Shown in pieces: positions 26,806-37,451 of a stretch of DNA of 64,000 bases. Origin of the DNA: Bacillota bacterium (GTDB taxonomy: Bacteria > Bacillota > Clostridia > Christensenellales > SZUA-584); contig JAEYOE010000031.1 of NCBI GenBank assembly GCA_023412005.1, positions 62,001-126,000 of the forward strand, given 5' to 3'. Position 1 is the stretch's first letter. Each line of letters opens with the position of its first letter. Position numbers and translations under genes: made by a program. The notes under the pieces were generated by a model. The model worked only from the letters and a program-made list of their open reading frames with translations, did no database searches and had not been told where the DNA came from.

Positions 26806-27870
26806 TTATGCCTCCAAAAACCCGATGACGATATCCGTCATCTGCGTGGTCGAAACCGTTTTTTCGTCTGCCAGCGCGATATCCTTCGTGCGCGCGCCGC
26901 TGCTCAACGCAGAGCCGACCGCGTACTCTATTTTCTTTGCGATGTCATCGCGGTTCAGCGAATGCCGCAGCATCATCGCCGCCGAGAGTATGGTCGCCAA
27001 TGGATTGGCCAGCCCCTGCCCCGCGATATCCGGCGCGCTGCCATGCACCGGCTCGTACATCCCAAGTGACCCCGACCCAAGGCTCGCTGAGGGCAGCATG
27101 CCGATAGAGCCGGTAATCATCGCCGCTTCGTCGGAGAGAATGTCGCCAAACATGTTCTCCGTGACAATCACGTCGAACTGCTTGGGGTTTCTCACGAGCT
27201 GCATCGCCGCGTTATCCACGTACATGTGCGAAAGCGTCACCTCGGGGTACTCCTTGGCGACCTCTGTCACCACGCTGCGCCACAGGCGCGACGATTCGAG
27301 AATGTTCGCTTTGTCGACGCTGACCAGCTGCTTTTTGCGGCCCATCGCCGTTTTCATACCGACATGCGCTATGCGGCGCACCTCTTCATCGCTGTAGCGC
27401 ATCGTGTCGTATGCCCACGTTTCGGTGCGCTCCTGCTTGCCGAAATATAGCCCGCCGGTCAGCTCACGGATCACAATGATATCAAGGCCGCCTTCCGTCA
27501 GCGAGGGCTTTAATGGGCACGCTTCCGCCAGCTCCTTATAGAGCATTGCCGGGCGTACGTTCGCGAAAAGCCCAAGGCCTGCGCGCAAGTCGAGCAGCGC
27601 GTTTTCGGGGCGCATGCCCGACGGCAGCGTATCCCACTGCCAGCCGCCAACAGCGCCGAGCAGCACTGCGTCGCTTTCTTTCGCACCTTTGAGCGTTTCT
27701 TCAGGCAGCGGCTTGCCTACGCTGTCTATCGCGCAGCCGCCTGCGAGATAATGCGTGTATTTAAGTTCAAGGCCTGTGCCGTTTGTCGCCGCATTCAGCA
27801 CGCGCAGTGTTTCGCCGATCACCTCCGGGCCGATACCGTCGCCCGCTATCACCGCAATCCGTTTTTCCAT
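26806..27870 (-). CDS. leuB: 3-isopropylmalate dehydrogenase
   Basis: NAD-dependent oxidative decarboxylase. The 354 residues begin [18 protein letters not shown] and contain the divalent-metal motif around DNAAMQL and the NAD-side [14 protein letters not shown] segment (about 272-285). Placed between cimA and ilvD, it probably also converts beta-methylmalate to 2-oxobutanoate in the citramalate route to isoleucine. Its partner isomerase LeuCD is not in the window. ATG follows AGAGGTGAC. Confidence 0.95.
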   Translation of the reverse strand: MEKRIAVIAGDGIGPEVIGETLRVLNAATNGTGLELKYTHYLAGGCAIDSVGKPLPEETLKGAKESDAVLLGAVGGWQWDTLPSGMRPENALLDLRAGLGLFANVRPAMLYKELAEACPLKPSLTEGGLDIIVIRELTGGLYFGKQERTETWAYDTMRYSDEEVRRIAHVGMKTAMGRKKQLVSVDKANILESSRLWRSVVTEVAKEYPEVTLSHMYVDNAAMQLVRNPKQFDVIVTENMFGDILSDEAAMITGSIGMLPSASLGSGSLGMYEPVHGSAPDIAGQGLANPLATILSAAMMLRHSLNRDDIAKKIEYAVGSALSSGARTKDIALADEKTVSTTQMTDIVIGFLEA

Positions 27871-27902
27871 CCTGTCACCTCTTAAAAACGTGTTAAACTG
27901 CT

Positions 27903-29456
27903 TTACTCATCCAGCAGCAAATAATCAATTGAATCGATTAGCGCGAACAAGCTCGCTTCAATAACGTCTGTCGAGACGCCCATTGTGCGCCAGTAACGCT
28001 CGCCGTTGCTGGATTCGATAACGACACGCACCTTGGCTGCCGTTGCCGCGTCCGTATCGAGCACACGCACCTTGTAGTCTGTCAGTGTTACGCCCTTAAG
28101 AGCCGGGAAGAAAGCGCCCAGCGCTTCGCGCAGTGCTTTGTCGAGCGCGTTGACCGGGCCGTTGCCCTCCGCAGCCGCCATACGGTTTTCACCGTCCACA
28201 TCCACCTTCACCACCGCGTAGGCACCGAATGTGTTTTGATGCGTGGGCTCGTCGCTCACCTTGAAGTGCACCAGAGAAAACTTCGATTTGTGCATCCCCA
28301 GTTCCTTCATGACGAACAGCTTAAAGCTGCTTTCCGCGCCCTCGTAGCTGAAGCCTTCGCTCTCCATGTTCTTAAGCGTTTCCATCAGCCGCGACACCTC
28401 GGCTTTATCCTCGGCCACATCCGGGAATATATCTTTAAGCTTTTCATACATCGCGCTCTTGCCCGCCACTTCAGACAGCAAAAACTCACGGCTGTTGCCG
28501 ACAATTGACGGCTCAATGTGCTCAAACGAGCCTTTGGCCTTTCTCAGGCCGTCGATATGCATACCGCCCTTGTGCGCAAACGCATTGCGCCCCACATACG
28601 GCAGCGATTCGTCGAACGACAGATTCGTGATTTCTGCCGCTTCACGTGCCACGGCATACAGCTTGCCGATGTTATCGCCGATGCAGTCGTACCCCAGCTT
28701 CAGCTGCAGGTTTGGTATGATGGACGATAACCGTGCGTTGCCGGTGCGCTCACCGAATCCGAGCAGTGTGCCCTGCACATGGCAGGCCCCCTGCTGCACC
28801 GCGATAATGGAATTCGCCACCGCGAGCTCCGTATCGTTGTGCGCATGGATGCCGAGCTTTTTGTTTACCGCGTTGAGCGATGCCTGCACAGCTGCTTTCA
28901 TCTCCTCCGGCATTGTGCCTCCGTTTGTATCGCAAAGCACAATCACGTCAGCGTCTGCGCGGCTGGCAGTTTTCAATACCTCAATTGCATACTCAGGGTT
29001 TGCTTTGTACCCGTCAAAGAAATGTTCGGCATCAAACATTACCTCTTTGCCGTTGTCCTTTAAGAACTTCAGCGTATCATAGATCATGTTCAGGTTCTCT
29101 TCAAGCGTTGTACCGATCACTTCGGTGGCGTGAAGATCCCACGCTTTGCCGAATACCGCAACTGCTTGCGTGCCCGCATCCATCAGCGCTTTTACACCGG
29201 CATCCGTTTCCACCGGCGTGTTTTTGCGGCGCGTGCTGCCAAAAGCCACGAGGCGCGCATGATTCAATGTCACCTTTACGGCTTCCTCAAAGAACTGCCT
29301 CTCTTTAGGATTAGAGGCAGGATTCCCTGCCTCTATATAATCGACACCCAGACTGTCCAGCAGGATAAGCATCTGCAGTTTATCGGACAGTGAATAGTTG
29401 ATTCCGCGCGCCTGTGCGCCATCGCGCAACGTGGAATCGAATATATCTACTTTCAT
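27903..29456 (-). CDS. cimA: (R)-citramalate synthase
   Basis: Condenses pyruvate and acetyl-CoA to citramalate, the threonine-independent entry to isoleucine. The 517 residues start [19 protein letters not shown] and [13 protein letters not shown], a signature closer to CimA than to LeuA or homocitrate synthase. A TIM barrel spans about 1-280, with the metal-binding [12 protein letters not shown] segment (about 204-215). The LeuA-type allosteric dimer domain occupies about 385-515 and usually senses isoleucine. It is co-transcribed with leuB and ilv genes. Confidence 0.92.
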   Translation of the reverse strand: MKVDIFDSTLRDGAQARGINYSLSDKLQMLILLDSLGVDYIEAGNPASNPKERQFFEEAVKVTLNHARLVAFGSTRRKNTPVETDAGVKALMDAGTQAVAVFGKAWDLHATEVIGTTLEENLNMIYDTLKFLKDNGKEVMFDAEHFFDGYKANPEYAIEVLKTASRADADVIVLCDTNGGTMPEEMKAAVQASLNAVNKKLGIHAHNDTELAVANSIIAVQQGACHVQGTLLGFGERTGNARLSSIIPNLQLKLGYDCIGDNIGKLYAVAREAAEITNLSFDESLPYVGRNAFAHKGGMHIDGLRKAKGSFEHIEPSIVGNSREFLLSEVAGKSAMYEKLKDIFPDVAEDKAEVSRLMETLKNMESEGFSYEGAESSFKLFVMKELGMHKSKFSLVHFKVSDEPTHQNTFGAYAVVKVDVDGENRMAAAEGNGPVNALDKALREALGAFFPALKGVTLTDYKVRVLDTDAATAAKVRVVIESSNGERYWRTMGVSTDVIEASLFALIDSIDYLLLDE

Positions 29457-29481
29457 TTTTTTGCTCCTAATTCGGGGCCGT

Positions 29482-30483
29482 TTAGAATTCGGGTTCGTCC
29501 TGCCAAGGCATCATTTTTCTGAGTTCCTTGCCCACCTTTTCAACCGGCAGCTCTCTTTCGATGCGACGTCTTGCGAGGAAGCCCGGGCGGCCCGCTTTGT
29601 TTTCCGAGATCCAGCGGCTGGCGAAAACGCCTTCCTGAATCTCCTGCAGCACCTTCTTCATTTCTTTGCGTGTTTCATCCGTGATAATTCGGCGTCCGAT
29701 TGAATAATCGCCGAACTCTGCCGTATCGCTGATGGAATAACGCATATACGAAAGACCGCCTTTGTTGATCATATCGACGATCAGCTTCATCTCATGTATG
29801 CACTCAAAGTAAGCGCTTTCGGGTTCATAGCCCGCTTCCACAAGTGTATCGAAACCGGCCTTCATCAGCTCGGTCACGCCGCCGCAAAGCACGGCCTGCT
29901 CACCGAAAAGGTCCGTCTCCGTCTCTTCGCGGAACGTTGTGGCAAGAATGCCCGAACGCGCGCCGCCGATGCCCTCTGCATAGGCAAGGCCAACGTTCAA
30001 TGTATCGCCTGTCGGGTCCTGAGCAACAGCGATGAGGCACGGCACGCCTTTGCCCGCCACATACTCGCTGCGCACCGTATGGCCGGGGCCTTTGGGGGCC
30101 ACCATAAACACGCCCACATCAGCCGGCGGCTTAATCTGGCCAAAATGAATGTTAAAGCCGTGAGCAAACACGAGGTATTTACCGGCTGTGAGGTTCGGCT
30201 TTACCGATTCTTCGTAGACCTTGGGCTGCAGCTCGTCGTTGACGAGAATCATAATCACATCGGCTGCCTTGGCAGCATCGAATGCCGTTGCCACCTTCAG
30301 GCCGAGGCTCTCCGCCTTCTTCCACGACTTGCTGCCTTCGTAAAGGCCCACAATCACGTTAAATCCAGATTCGTGCAGATTGAGCGCATGCGCATGGCCC
30401 TGGCTGCCAAAGCCGATCACCGCGACCGTTTTGTTAGCAAGATACTCTTTGTTACAATCCGACTGATAATACAATTTAGCCAC
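29482..30483 (-). CDS. ilvC: Ketol-acid reductoisomerase (class I)
   Basis: NAD(P)H-dependent isomeroreductase of Val/Ile synthesis. The start is GTG at 30483, with AAGGAG 9 bases upstream, giving a 333-residue protein. A longer frame to 30531 adds residues not seen in the family. The Rossmann motif [13 protein letters not shown] lies at about 24-36. The cofactor loop reads LYEGSKSW, with the serines usually associated with NADPH preference. The catalytic [12 protein letters not shown] is in the second half. It lies between ilvN and cimA. Confidence 0.95.
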   Translation of the reverse strand: MAKLYYQSDCNKEYLANKTVAVIGFGSQGHAHALNLHESGFNVIVGLYEGSKSWKKAESLGLKVATAFDAAKAADVIMILVNDELQPKVYEESVKPNLTAGKYLVFAHGFNIHFGQIKPPADVGVFMVAPKGPGHTVRSEYVAGKGVPCLIAVAQDPTGDTLNVGLAYAEGIGGARSGILATTFREETETDLFGEQAVLCGGVTELMKAGFDTLVEAGYEPESAYFECIHEMKLIVDMINKGGLSYMRYSISDTAEFGDYSIGRRIITDETRKEMKKVLQEIQEGVFASRWISENKAGRPGFLARRRIERELPVEKVGKELRKMMPWQDEPEF

Positions 30484-30534
30484 TTTTAAAATCTCCTTTA
30501 AAATCGATATTAATATTTTTCGCAATGACAAGCA

Positions 30535-31053
30535 TTATATCTTCTGCATCGCAGCCGTCTGGCTGTTATACAGCTGGGTATCGCCCATTTCAAGTGCGAC
30601 CATACCGGTTCGCGCCAGCTCTAGGATATAGTAATTTCTGAACAACTCAATGCTCTCATCGATGAACGAAATCGTGCCGCTGATTTGTATGGTCACGCAC
30701 TTTTCTGCGATATCGAGCACAATACCTGCGCGCGATTCGATATCAGCCATCAGCTTCTTTTTCTCCACACCATCCGTGCTGATTTTGACGAGCGCAATTT
30801 CGCGGAAGATTCCGTCCTCCGAGGGTATTTCTTTAATCGCTTTCACGTCGAGCAGCTTATCAAACTGTTTGACCACCTGCTCGGTCACCGAATCGTCCGC
30901 GAACATCACAATCGTGATGCGCGAGAGCGCGGGGTTGCTCGTGACACCGACCGTTAAGCTCTCGATATTGAAACCGCGCCTGCTGATTAGGCCGGATATG
31001 CGCGACAGGACGCCGGGCTGGTTCGAAACGATAAATGAAATCACTCGCTGCAT
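30535..31053 (-). CDS. ilvN: Acetolactate synthase, small (regulatory) subunit
   Basis: Regulatory partner of IlvB that confers valine feedback inhibition. The 172 residues have an N-terminal ACT domain (ISFIVSNQPGVLSRISGLISRRGFNIESL split across about 5-34, with the Gly/Asn effector-site residues) and the C-terminal ALS_ss domain. It is the first gene after the T-box leader, with AAGGAAG before ATG. The next gene ilvC starts 51 bases downstream. Confidence 0.94.
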   Translation of the reverse strand: MQRVISFIVSNQPGVLSRISGLISRRGFNIESLTVGVTSNPALSRITIVMFADDSVTEQVVKQFDKLLDVKAIKEIPSEDGIFREIALVKISTDGVEKKKLMADIESRAGIVLDIAEKCVTIQISGTISFIDESIELFRNYYILELARTGMVALEMGDTQLYNSQTAAMQKI

Positions 31054-31091
31054 AAACTGGTACTTCCTTTCTTAATAATAATGCTTAATAA

Positions 31092-31350
31092 TAAAAAAAC
31101 CGCATACTCTTCCTATGAAGAGACGCAGTTGTTATTTCAACTTCGCGGTACCACTCAACTTGTCTTTAAGCAAAGACCACCTTTAAGGCTCTAACAAGCC
31201 CCCATATCATAACGGAATGACCCGGCAATGTCTACTTCATTCGACACGCAGCTCCGGAGGGATTCGCCCTGCGTCATGCTGCCGATTTCCACCACCCATC
31301 GGCTCTCTGAAAGTCATAACCGCCTGACCTGTCTCCATCTACGCTTTTAA
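31092..31350 (-). promoter_or_regulatory. T-box leader (tRNA-sensing riboswitch) of the ilv operon
   Basis: The minus-strand transcript contains the T-box core GAGTGGTACCGCG (31144-31156 region), a distal Stem I element (AGAGAGCCGATGG and GGTGGAAATCGGC), and an intrinsic terminator (31093-31129: ACTGCG...GAAGAG stem then seven T). The triplet aligned with the specifier position is AUC (plus-strand 31261-31263, context CGA-AUC-CC), which predicts sensing of uncharged tRNA-Ile. The leader lies directly before ilvN. The T-box call is firm; the exact specifier register was assigned by eye. Confidence 0.9.
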
Positions 31351-31357
31351 TATTAGC

Positions 31358-31386
31358 ATCGTAACAAATATCACCTTGTTTGTCAA
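31358..31386 (-). promoter_or_regulatory. Promoter of the T-box/ilv operon
   Basis: On the minus strand TTGACA (31381-31386), exactly 17 bp, TACGAT (31358-31363). The start site would fall about 31350, matching the beginning of the T-box structure. Confidence 0.85.
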
Positions 31387-31429
31387 CACGCGAATGTATT
31401 AAGTTTATGTTTCATTGCCTTGCTTCTTA

Positions 31430-33430
31430 TTAATAATTGAGTTTCAGCCAAACAGCCCCAAAGCCCGGAATCTGAATATCCAGCAAACCGTCATTCACGG
31501 TATACTCCCGCCCTGTCAATTCGCAGACGGCCGTCGTGTGCATCCGGTCTTTGAGCTGTTCTTGATGTTCTTTTGTTATCATATCGCAGTCAGCGGCCAA
31601 ATCATAAATCACGCGCTTTTCTTCACTGCTGCGATTCACGGCCACAAACCGGATACCATTAACCGCTTCGTCACCGAATGCGTCTCTACCGTCTGTGATA
31701 TATCTCAGTATGCCGATACAATCGGCATCCGGCGCATAAAACGCCGCGTGCCCGGTCGTCATCGCGTCTGAAGCGTTTCGCGCTTGCGATATTTTCTTGT
31801 AATGCGTCGTCAGGCTGTGTGGCGCTTGATGATACGGCCCCCTGTTAAACGGATCGAGAAATCCCGTCATGCCTGTTTCATCGCCGTAATAAATGCACGG
31901 CACACCGGGCAGCGCAAACTGCAGCACCGCCGCAAGCCGCTGCAGCACGGCCCCTTTTTCATTTTGGCTGTCACTCAGGCGAAATGACGCCTGCTGCTCA
32001 CGCGTCAGTGTATGCGGATCAAGCTTGGTGCCAAGCGCCGTGCGAATCCGCTCAATATCATGAGAAGACAGCAGATTCATCAACGCGTAATACATCGGCT
32101 TTGGGTACACCGCGGCCTGCTCAACAAAGAAGTCTTTCAGCGCGCGTGCATCCGTTTGCCCTTTCAAGAACGAGACGACAGCATTCCTCAGCGGGTAGTT
32201 CATCACAGAATCAAGCATGCCGCCAAGTGCGTATTTGCGGTGGGTATCGTAGCTGTATTTTGTGGTGGCATCTTCCCACACCTCGCCGAGCACAATGGCA
32301 TCTTGTTTTTGCTGCTTGACCGCGTCGTTAATCAGCGCAAGCACGTCGTCGGGAATCTCGTCCGCCACATCAAGGCGATATCCGCTCGCGCCCTTTTTTA
32401 CCCAATGCCGCACCACACTGTCTTCATCGGTAATCACAAAGCGCTGCCAATCCGCATTATGCTCGTTAACCTCGGGCAGAGATTCAAACCCCCACCAGCT
32501 CTTGTATTTGTCGGGAAAATGCTCAAACGTATACCAAGGATAGTACGGTGACTGCTGATCGTTCGCCGCTCCGCCTTCGCCATACGCTTTTTCTCTGTTG
32601 AAATAGATGCTGTCGCTGCCCGTATGCGAGAAAACGCCATCCAGCAAAATGCGAATGCCGAGCGCCTGCGCCTTGTCGCACAGCGACACAAAATCATCCT
32701 CGGTGCCGAGCACCGGATCAACCTTGAGATAATCCGCTGTGTTATACCGGTGATTGGATGCCGCTTCGAATATCGGGTTTAAATAAAGCACGCTCACACC
32801 CAGGGCCTGCAAATCATCGAGCGATTCTTCAATGCCCTTGAGCGTACCGCCATAATAATCGCATGGATTGTAATGCGTCTGCCCTTTCATCGGCTTGTAT
32901 AGCGGTTCTTCGTTCCAGCGCTTGTGTTCGGCCACGCATCGCCCTTTTGAGCGATGATCATCGAGCCCGTCCCGCACTGTCTTTTCCCCTCTTCGTTTAA
33001 ACCTGTCCGGAAAAATCTGATACATCACGCTTTTGCGGAACCACGCGGGCGTTACAAAATCGCTTTTGTAAACGGTCAGCTGATAAGCGGGCGGCGTTTC
33101 GGTATACGCGCAGCCGATGCCGCTCCTCTTTTTGCCCTCCGTGCCGTAATAGACGATCCTCTCACCCGTGTTTACGGTGAAATAATACCAATAGACGCCC
33201 GGCTGCGACGGGGCCTGAAAGCTGACCTGCCAAAAGCCGTTGTCTTGCGCCATCAAAATTTCCTGATGAACCCCATCGCCCGTGAGACACAGATACACGC
33301 CGATCACCTGGCTCAAGCGCGTTTTAAAGCGCAGCGTCACCGTCTGCCCCTGCGGAACCGCGCCAAAAGGATCTCTGTAGCATAGCAATGTGGAGTTGTG
33401 CATCATTTCATTCCTGTAATTGATCAGCAT
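31430..33430 (-). CDS. GH13 alpha-glucan hydrolase (neopullulanase/cyclomaltodextrinase-like)
   Basis: Intracellular alpha-amylase-family enzyme, no signal peptide. From ATG 33430 (AAAGGAG upstream) it is 666 residues. An N-terminal beta-sandwich domain precedes the TIM barrel (about 130-560). Catalytic residues are the nucleophile Asp in GYRLDVADE, the acid/base Glu in LGEVWED and the third Asp in LLSSHDIERI. A C-terminal beta domain ends the protein. As the last gene of the glg operon, 20 bases after glgP, it probably trims glycogen or maltodextrin branches left by the phosphorylase. The exact linkage specificity is not readable. Confidence 0.9.
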   Translation of the reverse strand: MLINYRNEMMHNSTLLCYRDPFGAVPQGQTVTLRFKTRLSQVIGVYLCLTGDGVHQEILMAQDNGFWQVSFQAPSQPGVYWYYFTVNTGERIVYYGTEGKKRSGIGCAYTETPPAYQLTVYKSDFVTPAWFRKSVMYQIFPDRFKRRGEKTVRDGLDDHRSKGRCVAEHKRWNEEPLYKPMKGQTHYNPCDYYGGTLKGIEESLDDLQALGVSVLYLNPIFEAASNHRYNTADYLKVDPVLGTEDDFVSLCDKAQALGIRILLDGVFSHTGSDSIYFNREKAYGEGGAANDQQSPYYPWYTFEHFPDKYKSWWGFESLPEVNEHNADWQRFVITDEDSVVRHWVKKGASGYRLDVADEIPDDVLALINDAVKQQKQDAIVLGEVWEDATTKYSYDTHRKYALGGMLDSVMNYPLRNAVVSFLKGQTDARALKDFFVEQAAVYPKPMYYALMNLLSSHDIERIRTALGTKLDPHTLTREQQASFRLSDSQNEKGAVLQRLAAVLQFALPGVPCIYYGDETGMTGFLDPFNRGPYHQAPHSLTTHYKKISQARNASDAMTTGHAAFYAPDADCIGILRYITDGRDAFGDEAVNGIRFVAVNRSSEEKRVIYDLAADCDMITKEHQEQLKDRMHTTAVCELTGREYTVNDGLLDIQIPGFGAVWLKLNY

Positions 33431-33450
33431 CGGGCTTTGGCTCCTTTGCT

Positions 33451-35892
33451 TTATTTGTGAAGCCGCCAAATCAAACGGTTGTACTCATCAACGGCTCGGT
33501 CGGCGCTGAAGAACCCCGCGCACGCCGTGTTCATTGCGGCTTTTGCTGCCCATCCGTTTTTATCCGTGTAGGCCGTCAGCACATTGCCATAAGCCGTGTT
33601 GTACGCATCAAAATCATGCAGCACAAAGTATTTGTCTGCTCTGTCGTAATCGCCGTACAGCAGCGCGTTATATATCCCGTCGAAGCGATGCGGGTCGTTC
33701 ACCGGCAGCGAACCGTCCGTCAGCCTAGACACGGCCTCTCGAATGTGCTGATTTGCTTCAAACAGCGCTTTGGGTGCGTACGAATGGGCTGTTTCCATTT
33801 TGGCGATTTCGGCGGCCAACGCCCCGAATATGAATATATTCTCTGCTCCCACCTGCTCGAGGATTTCAATGTTAGCCCCGTCCATCGTTCCGAGTGTGAC
33901 CGCGCCGTTCAGCATGAATTTCATATTGCCCGTGCCGGAAGCCTCCAGCCCGGCTGTGGAAATCTGCTCACTTATGTCCGCAGCGGGTATCAGCAGCTCC
34001 GCGAGCGACACGTTGTAGTTCTCCAGAAAAACGATCTGTATCGTGTTCTTTGTACGCGGATGATTGCGGACGAGGTCTGCCGCCGCGTTGATCAGCCGAA
34101 TGATATCCTTTGCGCGTCTGTATCCGGGCGACGCTTTTGCGGCAAATAAAAATGTGACGGGTGCGGGCAGCTTGAAAGCTTCATCCGACGTGAGCCGGTT
34201 ATAAAGGTGCAGTATGTGCAGCACCTTTAACAGCTGGCGCTTGTATTCGTGCAGCCGTTTGGCCTGCACGTCAAAAATCGAATCCGGGTTGATCGTTATA
34301 CCTTGTTTTTTGAATAGATAATCGGCAAAGCATTGCTTGTTCTGCGCCTTAATCTGTGCAAAATCGGAAAGAAACCGCTGCTTTTTTGCAACCGGCTTTA
34401 ATCGCTCCAGCTCTTTATAATCACTTAAGAATTTCTCTCCGATATGATCTTTAATCAGCTCTGTCAGCTTTGGATTGCTGACCGCAAGCCAGCGTCGCAG
34501 CGTGATACCGTTGGTCACCGCAATGAATTTTTCGGGGAACATCACATAAAAATCTCGGAAGGTGCGCGTTTTTAATATGTTTCCATGCAGCTGAGACACA
34601 CCGTTCACATACTGGCAAACGGCTATGCACATATTCGCCATACGAATTTCATCGTAGCCGATAATCGACATGCCGGAAATCTTATCCCAGTCGCCGGGGA
34701 ATGCCGCCCACAGCTTTTGGCTAAAGCGGTCGTTCAATGCAACGATAATCGCATACACGCGCGGCAGCAGCTCTTTAAACAGCTGCTCAGGCCAGGCTTC
34801 CAGCGCCTCGCGCATCACCGTGTGATTGGTATAGTTAAAAACACGGCTGACGATACCATAGGCTTCGTCCCAGCCCAAGGCCTCTTCGTCCATCAGTATG
34901 CGCATCAGCTCGGGTATGGCAAGCGCCGGATGCGTATCGTTAATCTGAATGACCGCATAATCCGCCAGTGCCCTTATGTCTTTGAAGCGCTTTTTATGAT
35001 CGCGTACCATAGCCTGCATGGCCGCTGACGCGAGGAAGTAATACTGCTTGAGCCGCAGCATACGCCCCGCGATATGGTCATCTTCCGGATACAGCACCTT
35101 AGAAATGGTTTCCGCCAGCTCCCGCTGCCGTATCATACACATGTAGTCGCCCTTGTTGAACGAATGAAGATCAAAACCCGCTGGGCTTTCCGCGCGCCAC
35201 AGGCGCAACATGGCCGGTGTTTGGCTTTTGTAGCCGATAACAGGCAAATCGTACGGTACCGCCATGACAGACTGGTAGTTCTTGTGTGTCACCACGAGCC
35301 CGTTTTCTGTCCAGTATTCGTCGATGGCTCCCTCGAAACGAACCTCCACCTGTTCCTCGCGCCTCTCAATTTCCCAAACGTCGCCCTTTTGCGTCCAGTC
35401 ATCCGGTTCTTCCACCTGCTCACCGTTCACAATGCGCTGCCGAAAAATGCCGTACTCATAGCGAATGCCATGCCCCTCTACCGGCAGCTCCAGCGTGGAT
35501 ATCGAATCTAAAAAACAGGCGGCCAGCCGCCCGAGGCCGCCGTTACCAAGGCCCGCTTCAACTTCTTCCTGTTCCAACCTTTCAAACGGGTAACCAAGTT
35601 CATTCAGCACGGTTTTGTAGTCGTCCAGCATTTGCAGGCTTATCATGTTGTTCACCAGCGCACGGCCCATCAGGTATTCTGCGGACAGATAATAAAGACG
35701 TCTGCTCCGTTTTTCTTCGGGGTCTGCCGTCACAAATCGGTCGAGTATCATGTCGCGCACGCTCAGCGCCACGGCCTGAAAAATCTCCTCATCCGTCGCG
35801 TTTTCCATCGTGCGCCCGAAATCGCGTTTGAGCTTATCAAGGATGATATGTTTAATTCTCTGAGCCCGGTTTGTGATATGATCGGTCGTCAA
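33451..35892 (-). CDS. glgP: Glycogen/maltodextrin phosphorylase
   Basis: PLP-dependent GT35 enzyme releasing glucose-1-phosphate from alpha-1,4-glucan ends. The 813 residues include LYYLSAEYLMGRAL (about 66-79), an NGGLGRLAACFLDS segment (about 115-128), and the PLP-lysine motif EASGTGNMKFMLNG near residue 650. It lies about 60 bases downstream of glgA and shares the operon's orientation. It ends 20 bases before the GH13 gene. Confidence 0.96.
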   Translation of the reverse strand: MTTDHITNRAQRIKHIILDKLKRDFGRTMENATDEEIFQAVALSVRDMILDRFVTADPEEKRSRRLYYLSAEYLMGRALVNNMISLQMLDDYKTVLNELGYPFERLEQEEVEAGLGNGGLGRLAACFLDSISTLELPVEGHGIRYEYGIFRQRIVNGEQVEEPDDWTQKGDVWEIERREEQVEVRFEGAIDEYWTENGLVVTHKNYQSVMAVPYDLPVIGYKSQTPAMLRLWRAESPAGFDLHSFNKGDYMCMIRQRELAETISKVLYPEDDHIAGRMLRLKQYYFLASAAMQAMVRDHKKRFKDIRALADYAVIQINDTHPALAIPELMRILMDEEALGWDEAYGIVSRVFNYTNHTVMREALEAWPEQLFKELLPRVYAIIVALNDRFSQKLWAAFPGDWDKISGMSIIGYDEIRMANMCIAVCQYVNGVSQLHGNILKTRTFRDFYVMFPEKFIAVTNGITLRRWLAVSNPKLTELIKDHIGEKFLSDYKELERLKPVAKKQRFLSDFAQIKAQNKQCFADYLFKKQGITINPDSIFDVQAKRLHEYKRQLLKVLHILHLYNRLTSDEAFKLPAPVTFLFAAKASPGYRRAKDIIRLINAAADLVRNHPRTKNTIQIVFLENYNVSLAELLIPAADISEQISTAGLEASGTGNMKFMLNGAVTLGTMDGANIEILEQVGAENIFIFGALAAEIAKMETAHSYAPKALFEANQHIREAVSRLTDGSLPVNDPHRFDGIYNALLYGDYDRADKYFVLHDFDAYNTAYGNVLTAYTDKNGWAAKAAMNTACAGFFSADRAVDEYNRLIWRLHK

Positions 35893-35953
35893 TTCGCTCT
35901 TCCTCCGCCTCCGCTTGAGTTTTTGTTATTCTATGCGCGTTTATTACAGTATG

Positions 35954-37450
35954 TCAACCGGATGCGGTGTTCGTGCCGAGCATTGCAAGATACAAGGACG
36001 CATACGACACAGCGCTTTTGTCAAAGCTCAAATCCTTTTCCATCGCGCGACGCTGCATCTGAAGAAATGCGTCTTTATCGTTATAAACGCTGAGTGCACG
36101 ACGTATGGCGTCCAGCATTTCATGCGCATTGTAGTTGCCGAATGAAAAACCGTCCCCTTCGCCCGTGTACGCATTGTACGGCTCAACCGTGTCCTTAAGC
36201 CCGCCCGTTTCGCGGACAATGGGCAGAGTGCCGTAACGCAGCGCAATGATTTGTGATAACCCGCATGGCTCAAACCGCGACGGCATCAAAAAGAAATCGC
36301 AGCCGGCGTATACCTTATGCGCCAGCGCTTCATCGAACATAATCATGCCGATCGCACGCCCGTCAAAGGTCTGCCATGCGTCCCTGAAATAATTCTCGTA
36401 TTCGGCATCTCCCGTTCCGAGCATCACAAAGCCGACGCGTTCAGCCATAATCTCTTTCATCACGCGCAAAATGAGATCCAGCCCCTTTTGCGCGGTCAGC
36501 CGTGTCACCATGCCAATCAGCGGACGGTCCGCATCGATTTTCATCCCCAGCTGATCAATCAATGCTTTTTTATTCTCCGCTTTGTCTTCAAGAGAATTCA
36601 CGTCGTATGTTTTTGCAATCAGCGGATCGTCCGAGGGGTTGAAAACTTTCGTATCGATACCGTTAAGAATGCCCACAAGATCGTTTTCCCGTGTGGTTAA
36701 TATGCCGTCGAGCCCTTCGCCGTAATACGGGGTTTTGATTTCCGTTGCGTATGTGGGGCTCACGGTCACCAGCTTGTCCGCAAATACGATGCCGGCTTTC
36801 ATGAAGTTCGCACTGCCGTAATATTCTATATACTCGGGTGTGTTGTACCGGCTATCAATACCGAGCATTTCAGACGCAAAACCAAAATCAAAGCGTCCCT
36901 GATACCCAAGGCTGTGCATCGCAAGCACCGTTTTGCAGTCTCTTATCGGCCGCCCTTTGTATTGCGTTTTTATCAGCATCGGAATCATAGCCGTGTGCCA
37001 GTCGTTCACATGCACAATATCCGGCGTGAAATCGGCCAGTGGCAGCGCTTCAAGCACAGCCCGGCAAAAATACGCGTACTGCTCACCCTCAAAGGTGCCG
37101 CCGCGGTAAATCATGTGCCCGAAGTAATACTCGTTATCGATGAAATAGACGGGAATGCCGTCCCAGTCATAAAACTCGAGGCCCACATACTGCGTACGCC
37201 ACCCAAGATCCACAGAAAAACTTGCCACGTGCGTGACCTGATCACGCAGTTTCTCCTTGATGACGCGATGGAAAGGCAGCGCCAGGCGGATATCAAACCC
37301 CAGCTTTTTGAGCTGGCGCGACAGCGTGCCCGTCACATCAGCAAGTCCGCCCGTTTTTGCAAACGGCGTGCATTCCGCAGCCGTCATCAGCACGGCAGGC
37401 AGCTTTTCCAGGCCCTTGTTTTTCATTATGCTTGCCAGCATTTCGTTCAT
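35954..37450 (-). CDS. glgA: Glycogen synthase (ADP-glucose, GT5)
   Basis: Transfers glucose from ADP-glucose to glycogen. The 498 residues carry the ADP-glucose motif KTGGLADV (about 32-39), GT-B fold with a second domain ending in the PSRFEPCGLSQIIALRYG nucleotide-binding segment (near 395-412) and a TGGL motif after it. It starts 1 base after the glgD stop. The first ~18 residues form an extra N-terminal helix before the usual family start near LPAVLMTAAEC; the chosen ATG has only a modest ribosome site. Confidence 0.95.
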   Translation of the reverse strand: MNEMLASIMKNKGLEKLPAVLMTAAECTPFAKTGGLADVTGTLSRQLKKLGFDIRLALPFHRVIKEKLRDQVTHVASFSVDLGWRTQYVGLEFYDWDGIPVYFIDNEYYFGHMIYRGGTFEGEQYAYFCRAVLEALPLADFTPDIVHVNDWHTAMIPMLIKTQYKGRPIRDCKTVLAMHSLGYQGRFDFGFASEMLGIDSRYNTPEYIEYYGSANFMKAGIVFADKLVTVSPTYATEIKTPYYGEGLDGILTTRENDLVGILNGIDTKVFNPSDDPLIAKTYDVNSLEDKAENKKALIDQLGMKIDADRPLIGMVTRLTAQKGLDLILRVMKEIMAERVGFVMLGTGDAEYENYFRDAWQTFDGRAIGMIMFDEALAHKVYAGCDFFLMPSRFEPCGLSQIIALRYGTLPIVRETGGLKDTVEPYNAYTGEGDGFSFGNYNAHEMLDAIRRALSVYNDKDAFLQMQRRAMEKDLSFDKSAVSYASLYLAMLGTNTASG

Positions 37451-37451
37451 G

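Noticed and set aside
25108..27069. Long open frames (over 300 codons) on the plus strand across ilvD and leuB
   Set aside because: They lie antisense to clearly conserved genes, are rich in Arg/His as expected for antisense frames, and have no ribosome sites or recognisable domains.
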